Below the pieces are notes generated by a model. The model made no database searches, had not been told where the DNA came from, and saw nothing but the letters and a program-made list of their open reading frames with translations. Positions 7,114-11,952 of a DNA stretch of 11,952 nucleotides are shown piece after piece (the first letter of the stretch is position 1; the number at the start of each line of letters is the position of its first letter). The DNA comes from JAISGQ01 sp964500965 (GTDB lineage: Bacteria > Bacillota > Clostridia > Oscillospirales > Acutalibacteraceae): NCBI GenBank assembly GCA_964500965.1, contig CAZCQZ010000047.1, positions 1 to 11,952 on the forward strand, given 5' to 3'. The translations under genes were made by a program, and so were the position numbers.

Positions 7114-8483
7114 TGCCAAAGGAATACAGAACAATTGAGGAAGTAACAGGTCCTCTTATGCTTGTGCGCGGCGTTTCCGGTGTCACCTATGACGAGCTTG
7201 GAGAAATCGAGCTTGCCAACGGCGAAACCAGACGTTGCAAGGTGCTTGAGGTCAACGGCTCCGATGCGCTGGTACAGCTTTTTGAGTCCAGCACAGGTAT
7301 CAACCTTTCCGACAGCAAGGTGCGCTTCCTCGGCAGAAGCATGGAGCTTGCCGTTTCCGAAGATATGCTGTCCAGAGTTTTTGACGGTCTGGGCAGACCT
7401 ATTGATAACGGTCCTGAAATTATTCCCGATAAGCGCATGAATGTCAACGGACAGCCCATGAATCCTGCGGCTCGTAACTATCCTCAGGAGTTTATTCAGA
7501 CCGGTATTTCCGCAATTGACGGTCTTAACACCCTTGTTCGAGGTCAGAAGCTTCCCATATTCTCCGCTTCCGGACTGCCCCACGCTCAGCTTGCGGCTCA
7601 GATAGCACGTCAGGCAAAGGTAAGAGGTAAGGACGAGCAGTTTGCGGTTGTATTTGCCGCTGTGGGTATCACCTTTGAGGAGTCCGAATTTTTTATAAAT
7701 TCTTTCCGCGAAACAGGTGCGATTGACAGAACGGTCATGTTTGTAAACCTTGCAAACGACCCGGCAATCGAGCGTATCGCAACACCCAGAATGGCACTTA
7801 CCGCCGCCGAATACCTTGCCTTTGAAAAGGGTATGCACGTGCTTGTAATCATCACCGATATTACAAACTACGCCGACGCCCTCCGTGAGGTTTCCGCCGC
7901 ACGTAAGGAAATCCCCGGCAGACGCGGCTATCCGGGCTATATGTATACCGACCTTGCAAGCCTTTATGAGCGTGCAGGCAGACTAAAGGGCAAGGACGGC
8001 TCTATAACTCTGATTCCCATTCTCACCATGCCTGAGGACGATAAAACCCACCCCATACCCGACCTGACAGGTTACATCACCGAGGGTCAGATAATCCTCT
8101 CCCGTGAGCTTTACAGAAAGGGCTTACAGCCCCCTGTTGACGTTCTGCCCTCACTTTCACGTCTTAAAGACAAGGGCATAGGCGAGGGTAAAACCAGAGC
8201 CGACCACGCCAACACCATGAATCAGCTTTTTGCCGCCTACGCACGAGGCAAGGAGAGCAAGGAGCTTATGGTTATTTTGGGTGAAGCCGCCCTGACCGAT
8301 ATTGACAAGCTTTATGCGGAATTTGCCGACCGCTTTGAAAAGGAATATGTTTCTCAGGGCTACAGCACCAACAGAAGCATTGAGGAAACCCTTGAAGTGG
8401 GCTGGGAGCTTTTGAGGATTCTCCCCAGAAGCGAACTTAAAAGAATCAAGGACGAATTTCTCGATAAATACTACGATAAATAA
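7113..8483 (+). CDS. ntpB: V-type ATPase regulatory subunit B
   Basis: This is the non-catalytic partner of A in the hexameric head, 456 residues, normal length. It begins with a short beta barrel (YRTIEEVTGPLMLVRGV). The P-loop position is replaced by SASGLPHAQLAAQIARQA (about 151-168), the normal B-subunit sequence and not a defect. MYTDLASLYERAGR, ILTMPEDDKTHPIPDLTGYI and LPSLSRLKDKGIGEGKTR are diagnostic. Arg350 in LSRL is at the position of the arginine that reaches into the catalytic site of A in E. hirae. The gene is coupled to ntpA by a TAATG overlap, with an AAAGGAGAGGAG stretch upstream. It is followed after 36 nt by the D subunit gene. Confidence 0.98.
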   Translation: MPKEYRTIEEVTGPLMLVRGVSGVTYDELGEIELANGETRRCKVLEVNGSDALVQLFESSTGINLSDSKVRFLGRSMELAVSEDMLSRVFDGLGRPIDNGPEIIPDKRMNVNGQPMNPAARNYPQEFIQTGISAIDGLNTLVRGQKLPIFSASGLPHAQLAAQIARQAKVRGKDEQFAVVFAAVGITFEESEFFINSFRETGAIDRTVMFVNLANDPAIERIATPRMALTAAEYLAFEKGMHVLVIITDITNYADALREVSAARKEIPGRRGYPGYMYTDLASLYERAGRLKGKDGSITLIPILTMPEDDKTHPIPDLTGYITEGQIILSRELYRKGLQPPVDVLPSLSRLKDKGIGEGKTRADHANTMNQLFAAYARGKESKELMVILGEAALTDIDKLYAEFADRFEKEYVSQGYSTNRSIEETLEVGWELLRILPRSELKRIKDEFLDKYYDK

Positions 8484-8519
8484 TCTGCAACAAAACACCC
8501 ATTTCGGAGGTGTGATATT

Positions 8520-9191
8520 TTGGCAACCTTAAATGTTAATCCGACCCGTATGGAGCTGTCAAGGCTGAAAAAACGCCTTGCCACAGCCCGTCGCGGACAT
8601 AAGCTGCTTAAAGATAAGCGCGATGAGCTTATGCGGCAGTTTCTCGATTTGGTAAGGGAAAATAAGGCTTTGCGCGAAAGGGTGGAAAAGGCGCTTACCG
8701 ATGCAAACAAAAGCTTTATTCTGGCGCGAAGCGTTATGCAGGACGAAATGATGGACACCGCTCTGCTTATGCCAAAGCAGGAGGTTTCTCTGGATGTGTC
8801 GTTTAAAAACGTAATGAGCGTAGATATTCCCGTTTTCGATGCGAAAACCAGAACCCCCGACCCTGCGGACATTTACCCCTATTCCTTTGCCTTTACCTCC
8901 GGCGATTTGGATTCGGCGGTGCAGGAGCTTTCCGACCTGCTGCCCGACCTGCTGGAACTTGCGGAAAAGGAAAAGGCTACAATGCTTCTTGCCGCCGAAA
9001 TCGAACGTACACGCCGCCGCGTAAACGCCCTTGAGCACGTCATGATTCCCCAGTATGTGGATACTATCAGAATGATAACCATGAAGCTGGACGAAAACGA
9101 GCGCAGCTCTACGGCACGGCTTATGAAGGTCAAAGATATGATGGTCGAAAAAACCGTGGCGGAGCGCAGACAGCGAGACGGTTTGGAGTAA
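8520..9191 (+). CDS. ntpD: V-type ATPase subunit D (central rotor axle)
   Basis: Subunit D is the long antiparallel helical hairpin that turns inside the A3B3 head, analogous to F-type gamma. The protein has 223 residues; the N-terminal helix (about 8-60) begins NVNPTRMELSRLKKRLATARRGHKLLKDKRDEL, the best-conserved part of the family. A short beta-containing middle (about 85-125) follows, and a second long helix (about 150-215) contains RRRVNALEHVMIPQ, also family-typical. The start is TTG: the site GGAGGT (8506-8511) lies 8 nt before it, and the protein reads MATLNVNPTRMEL. This is the last ATPase gene; a terminator begins 33 nt after its stop. Confidence 0.96.
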   Translation: MATLNVNPTRMELSRLKKRLATARRGHKLLKDKRDELMRQFLDLVRENKALRERVEKALTDANKSFILARSVMQDEMMDTALLMPKQEVSLDVSFKNVMSVDIPVFDAKTRTPDPADIYPYSFAFTSGDLDSAVQELSDLLPDLLELAEKEKATMLLAAEIERTRRRVNALEHVMIPQYVDTIRMITMKLDENERSSTARLMKVKDMMVEKTVAERRQRDGLE

Positions 9192-9223
9192 TCGTTAATA
9201 TTGTTTTATAAAAAATTTATGTG

Positions 9224-9278
9224 TGCCCCTGTGCATCTCGGAGATGAAACTCACTTTCGAATGCGCAGGGGCATTTTT
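9224..9278 (+). terminator. Intrinsic terminator of the V-ATPase operon
   Basis: TGCCCCTGTGCAT (9224-9236) pairs with ATGCGCAGGGGCA (9261-9273) over 13 bp with one T-G wobble. The 24-nt loop can fold further (GAG 9241-9243 with CTC 9250-9252). It is followed by TTTTT (9274-9278). It starts 33 bp after the ntpD stop and lies 38 bp upstream of the next promoter. Confidence 0.85.
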
Positions 9279-9315
9279 CCGAAAGCCTTATAAACCCCAC
9301 GGAAAAAAGAGGGTG

Positions 9316-9344
9316 TTTACATATATCCGCCTTTGTGATAAAAT
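9316..9344 (+). promoter_or_regulatory. Sigma-A-type promoter of the redox operon
   Basis: A -35 box TTTACA (9316-9321) and a -10 box TAAAAT (9339-9344) are separated by 17 bp, with TGTGA before the -10. Transcription should start near 9350, about 24 nt before the lipoprotein ATG. This shows that the three downstream genes form a unit separate from the ATPase genes. Confidence 0.65.
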
Positions 9345-9373
9345 CAGGACATCTTGAGAAAGAGGGTAATTGT

Positions 9374-10474
9374 ATGAAATTTCGCAGACTGATTTCACTT
9401 CTGACTGCCGTTTTGCTTATACTGTCGGCGGCAGGCTGTGCAAAGGACGGCAACACGTCCGATAATAACAATCTCACCGATGATAACAACGCCATAGTTG
9501 AATTTCGACCTGTTGACTGCGGATTGCAGGCACAGGATACATACGAATTTCCGTTTATCGGGCTGACTGCCCGTCTTACCGACAAGATGCTCGAAAAGAT
9601 GAACAGCAGAGAGGTGTTTGTTTTTGAGCAGTCCGACTATACCGCGACCTATGCCGTTTCCTACGCATTTCTCCGCTTTTCGCTGACCACGCAGGAGGAC
9701 AGGGAAACCGAGGGTATGGCATTCGATATTTTCTCCTGGGAGGAAAACCTCGAAAAGCTCGGCGCTATAGGCGTTTACGAAAAGGACCTTGCCGACAGTC
9801 TCGACCTGCTCACAGGCTGTGACGTTCACGAAAAATTCGGTGAAAGTGCAGACGGAAAATATGTCTACTACATCAGCACAAGCTCCGCCGCCGATGCCGA
9901 TATGATTTCCGAGCTGAAAGCCTCCGAGCTTTCCGTCGGTGAAATGCACGAGCTTGACGTAAATCTCGGCTACACCGCATTTTCCGAGGACAGATTGCAG
10001 GGCGTTGACACTGTAGGCACATTTTCCACCGAGGACATTTTCGGCAACAAATACACTCAGGACTTGTTTGCAAAATACGACCTGACCCTTGTTAACGTGT
10101 TCGCAACCTGGTGCTCTCCCTGCGTTGAGGAAATTCCGGAGCTTGAAAAGCTTCGCAGTGAATACGAAAAAGAGGGCATAAAGCTGGGCGTGGTTGCGGT
10201 CGTTCTCGATGCAAAAACCTATTCCGGACTTGACGAGGGCGCAATTGAGCGTGCGCAGACCCTTTACGAGCGAAGCGGTGCCGAATTCCCGTTCCTGATT
10301 CCCGATGACGGCGATATGAACGGCCGTTTGACAGGCATCGAAAGCGTTCCCGAAAGCTTCTTTGTCAACAGCAGCGGCGTTATTGTCAGTGAACCCTACA
10401 TCGGCGCAAACTCCCTCAAGGGCTGGAAAAAAATCGTTGACAGCGAGCTTGAAAAGGTAGGTATCAGCCGATGA
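9374..10474 (+). CDS. TlpA-type thioredoxin-like lipoprotein
   Basis: A 366-residue predicted extracytoplasmic thiol-disulfide protein tethered to the membrane. The signal peptide has a basic start (MKFRR), a hydrophobic core and a lipobox ending SAAGC, so Cys22 would be lipidated. A Asp/Asn-rich linker follows (about 24-40). Residues about 41-215 form a domain I do not recognise, with Cys49 and Cys149. The thioredoxin-like domain spans about 217-366: TLVNVFATWCSPC carries the active-site pair Cys247/Cys250, and VPESFFV carries the expected cis-proline Pro326. CSPC in a WCxPC context is typical of reductive TlpA/ResA-like proteins. The start is ATG 9374, with GAGGG about 7 nt upstream; an in-frame ATT/TTG-type start at 9335 lies in the promoter and is rejected. 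The stop overlaps the next gene (ATGA). Its redox partners are probably the two membrane proteins downstream; its substrate is unknown. Confidence 0.9.
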   Translation: MKFRRLISLLTAVLLILSAAGCAKDGNTSDNNNLTDDNNAIVEFRPVDCGLQAQDTYEFPFIGLTARLTDKMLEKMNSREVFVFEQSDYTATYAVSYAFLRFSLTTQEDRETEGMAFDIFSWEENLEKLGAIGVYEKDLADSLDLLTGCDVHEKFGESADGKYVYYISTSSAADADMISELKASELSVGEMHELDVNLGYTAFSEDRLQGVDTVGTFSTEDIFGNKYTQDLFAKYDLTLVNVFATWCSPCVEEIPELEKLRSEYEKEGIKLGVVAVVLDAKTYSGLDEGAIERAQTLYERSGAEFPFLIPDDGDMNGRLTGIESVPESFFVNSSGVIVSEPYIGANSLKGWKKIVDSELEKVGISR

Positions 10475-10620
10475 AACGGCGCGAATTGCCGCGCTGGTGC
10501 GGCTTGCTGGTGGGTGTTTGCGGTCTTGCGCTCATGATATTCGGAATCTGCCGCGGCGAAATGGCGGTAGTTTTCAAAAAGGCCGTTAAAATCTGCTTGG
10601 AGTGCATAGGAATTGGTTAA
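10471..10620 (+). CDS. Small CXXC membrane protein, CD1871A-type
   Basis: A 49-residue protein beginning MKRRELPRWCGLL and ending ICLECIGIG. It has one hydrophobic segment (about 10-27) and then an amphipathic stretch leading to the CLEC motif (Cys42, Cys45); Cys10, Cys17 and Cys27 are additional. The RGExxxVxxKAxxICLECIGIG ending resembles the CD1871A family CXXC-motif proteins of Clostridia, which I recall lying between a TlpA-like protein and a 4Fe-4S membrane protein, as here. The ATG overlaps the lipoprotein stop by 4 nt, and AAGGTAGG lies upstream; the stop overlaps the next gene by 8 nt. Such dense packing argues for a real, translationally coupled gene. The basic N-terminus suggests the N-in orientation, which would put CLEC at the outer face. 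The role is inferred to be thiol or electron relay; nothing in the sequence proves it. Confidence 0.82.
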   Translation: MKRRELPRWCGLLVGVCGLALMIFGICRGEMAVVFKKAVKICLECIGIG

Positions 10621-11503
10621 AAACAAAAAACCGGGCAAGAGCAAAGGCAGTTTGCGCCACTATGTGCAGGCTCTGTGGGCACTGCTGAGCAACAGCTATC
10701 TGGCAGGCTTTGTCAGCGGAAAAATATATAAGGGCAAGCTTAAAAATCTCTGCGTTCCCGGCATGAACTGCTATTCCTGTCCGGGCGCGTTGGGCTCATG
10801 TCCTATCGGCGCGATGCAGGCGGTAATAGGAAGCTGGAATTTCAAGCTGGCACTTTACGTTTCGGGCTTTCTTATGCTAATCGGGGCGATTGTCGGCAGA
10901 TTTGTGTGCGGCTGGCTGTGTCCTTTCGGTCTGATTCAGGACCTTTTGCATAAAATTCCGTTCCCGAAAAAGATTAAAACATTTCGCGGTGACAGACTTC
11001 TGAGAAAGCTCAAATATGTAATACTGGTTGTATTTGTGATACTTATGCCGATGTTTTTGGTGGATATACTGGGACAGGGCGCACCCTATTTCTGCAAGCT
11101 TATTTGCCCTGTGGGCACGCTTGAGGGCGGCATTCCCCTTGTTCTGCTCAACAAAACACTGCATGGCGCATTGGGCTGGCTTTACACCTGGAAGCTTCTG
11201 ATACTGGCTGTAACGCTTTTTGCGGCGGTGGTGATATACCGTCCGTTCTGCAAATACATTTGCCCCCTCGGAGCGGTGTATTCCCTGTTTAATTCCGTCT
11301 CCGTATTCCGCTACAGAGTTGACGAGCATAAGTGTACCGGCTGCGGAGCTTGCGCAAAATGCTGTGATATGGGCTGTGACCCCACCGTAAACGCAAACGA
11401 CCCCGAATGCATTCGGTGCGGCAAATGCAAAAATACCTGCCCCACCGGAGCAATATGCACCGGTTTTAAGGATAAAAAGAATAAAAACGATATAAAGAAA
11501 TAA
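10613..11503 (+). CDS. NapH-like polytopic 4Fe-4S membrane protein
   Basis: A 296-residue membrane iron-sulfur protein. Hydrophobic segments lie at about 78-96, 125-141 and 192-209, with a further possible one at 17-35. Cysteine motifs, in order: a cluster Cys47, Cys53, Cys56, Cys63 (MNCYSCPGALGSCPIGA), then CGWLCPFG (Cys99, Cys103), CKLICPVG (Cys151, Cys155) and CKYICPLG (Cys213, Cys217), the paired CxxxCP elements of the NapH/YccM-like family. Two ferredoxin-type motifs close the protein: CTGCGACAKCC (from Cys241) and CIRCGKCKNTCP (Cys266-Cys276). It probably takes electrons from cytosolic ferredoxin and passes them through the membrane. The start is TTG 10613, overlapping the CXXC gene by 8 nt; GGAG at 10599-10602 is 10 nt upstream. 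The C-terminus is short and lysine-rich. The partner and acceptor are inferred from context. Confidence 0.9.
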   Translation: MVKNKKPGKSKGSLRHYVQALWALLSNSYLAGFVSGKIYKGKLKNLCVPGMNCYSCPGALGSCPIGAMQAVIGSWNFKLALYVSGFLMLIGAIVGRFVCGWLCPFGLIQDLLHKIPFPKKIKTFRGDRLLRKLKYVILVVFVILMPMFLVDILGQGAPYFCKLICPVGTLEGGIPLVLLNKTLHGALGWLYTWKLLILAVTLFAAVVIYRPFCKYICPLGAVYSLFNSVSVFRYRVDEHKCTGCGACAKCCDMGCDPTVNANDPECIRCGKCKNTCPTGAICTGFKDKKNKNDIKK

Positions 11504-11507
11504 CGAG

Positions 11508-11556
11508 CAAAGGGCTGTAAAAAACGAAAGTTTTTTACAGCCCTTTGATTTGTTTT
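11508..11556 (+). terminator. Strong intrinsic terminator after the redox operon
   Basis: A perfect 18-bp stem (11508-11525 with 11530-11547, core AAAGGGCTGT...ACAGCCCTTT) is closed by a GAAA tetraloop and followed by the T-rich tract ATTTGTTTT. It begins 5 nt after the stop codon. The A/T symmetry of the stem might let it also work on the opposite strand. Confidence 0.9.
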
Positions 11557-11826
11557 AAGATAAAACTACCGTTGCCGCAGACTTTTAATCGTTCTGTATA
11601 AACACAACTGAAAACCATGCGGTGTTTAAACTTTCAATAGTCGATGACTACGCCCCCGGCGGTTTGCGGTAAGATTCTCAATCGAGCTTAAATTGATAAA
11701 TTTTTGATTTTTCAACCAAGGTCGGATTTACGACCGCCACCCTCTGACGATGGGAGCTGTCAAAATCTACGATTTTGACTGAGGGAGAGAATCGGATAAA
11801 CTCAGATTTATCAATAAACCCAAGCC
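11557..11826. other. Gene-free, dyad-rich intergenic segment
   Basis: No plausible coding frame is seen. The segment carries nested or adjacent dyads: GGTCG (11720-11724) with CGACC (11731-11735); GTCAAAATC (11759-11767) with GATTTTGAC (11771-11779) around a 3-nt loop; an outer pair CCCTC (11740-11744) with GAGGG (11781-11785); GATTCTC (11673-11679) with GAGAATC (11787-11793); and TTGATAAAT (11693-11701) with ATTTATCAA (11806-11814). The last two pairs cross, so they cannot all form at once as a simple hairpin. It adjoins the right repeat arm and may be part of the same dispersed element. Confidence 0.5.
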
Positions 11827-11900
11827 GCCCTTGCGTAATAGAGTGGATTTTTTCAACAGCCCCAGTCCCCCTTGTGTAAAGGGGGAAGAAGATTGCGTGA
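11827..11900. repeat. Right repeat arm, inverted relative to the left end
   Basis: Read on the minus strand, bases 11900-11864 are identical to 15-51 (37 bp), including the CCCCCTT/AAGGGGG hairpin. A second core (TACGCAAGG on the minus strand) follows 41 bp further in. The period is 41 rather than 42, and the minus-strand frame open in the left arm meets a TGA here. This speaks for a non-coding dispersed repeat. Confidence 0.8.
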
Positions 11901-11935
11901 AGTATTACACTTTAAGTAGAGTCGACAAACGCCCT

Positions 11936-11944
11936 AAAAGGAGA
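11936..11944 (+). promoter_or_regulatory. Ribosome binding site of a gene starting beyond the window
   Basis: AAAAGGAGA is a good Shine-Dalgarno match only 8 nt from the window end. No ATG, GTG or TTG follows inside the window, so the start codon, if any, should be at or just after 11953. Nothing can be said about the product. Confidence 0.35.
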
Positions 11945-11952
11945 TAAAATAG

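Noticed and set aside
7563..7616. Degenerate P-loop in subunit B as a sign of a broken ATPase
   Set aside because: SASGLPHAQLAAQIARQA is the normal sequence of non-catalytic B subunits; catalysis is in A, whose P-loop and glutamate are intact.
7110..7838. Long minus-strand open frame of 242 codons
   Set aside because: It is antisense to the highly conserved B subunit gene. It has no recognisable product and is explained by codon bias. The same holds for the other long minus-strand frames, for example 1776-2318 and 9395-9949.
9335..9373. Upstream start for the TlpA-like lipoprotein
   Set aside because: It lies inside the promoter, overlapping the -10 box, and would put 13 residues in front of a well-formed lipoprotein signal peptide that begins at ATG 9374.
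15..11900. Composite transposon bounded by inverted repeats
   Set aside because: No transposase, integrase or accessory cargo is encoded; the content is housekeeping-like. The arms resemble dispersed intergenic repeats, so only the symmetry is reported as a finding.

Overview
The window looks like a chromosomal segment of an anaerobic, low- to mid-GC Firmicute, most likely a clostridial (Oscillospiraceae/Ruminococcus-like) gut bacterium. This is inferred from the operon type, strong Shine-Dalgarno sites, frequent TTG starts, the redox cluster (a clostridial association) and the dispersed CCCCCTT...AAGGGGG repeats. No rRNA, tRNA, CRISPR array, transposase or phage gene is visible.

Region 1 (1-316) holds a degenerate tandem repeat with a 42-bp period, an AT-rich leader and a good sigma-A-type promoter (TTGTAA-N17-TATGAT). 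Region 2 (392-9191) is a complete nine-gene V/A-type ATPase operon on the + strand. Its order is H/G-like stalk subunit, I (a), K (c), E, C (d), F, A, B, D, which is the order of the Enterococcus hirae ntpFIKECGABD operon. The genes are tightly spaced, with 4-nt (I/K) and 1-nt (A/B) overlaps, and a stem-loop terminator follows. The K subunit has every residue I know to ligand Na+ in E. hirae NtpK, so a Na+-translocating enzyme is predicted. A and B form the catalytic head. D, F and C form the rotor axle that drives the K ring. E and the H-like subunit form the peripheral stalks that tether the head to subunit I.

Region 3 (9316-11556) is a separate transcription unit with its own promoter and a very strong terminator. 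It encodes a thioredoxin-like (TlpA-type) lipoprotein, a 49-residue membrane protein of the CD1871A-type CXXC family, and a NapH-like polytopic 4Fe-4S membrane protein. The three overlap or nearly overlap, and together suggest an electron-transfer route from cytosolic ferredoxin to an extracytoplasmic dithiol. Region 4 (11557-11952) has no gene. It contains several dyads and a repeat arm that is a perfect 37-bp inverted copy of sequence at the left end. The window stops at a ribosome binding site whose gene must start just outside.

Points that deserve attention: the subunit I gene seems to start at ACG rather than at the first ATG; K has an unusual acidic C-terminal tail of about 45 residues; the ntpE Shine-Dalgarno lies in the loop of a small A/U hairpin; the three-gene redox cassette may be a CcdA-independent reductant exporter; and inverted repeat arms bound nearly the whole window.
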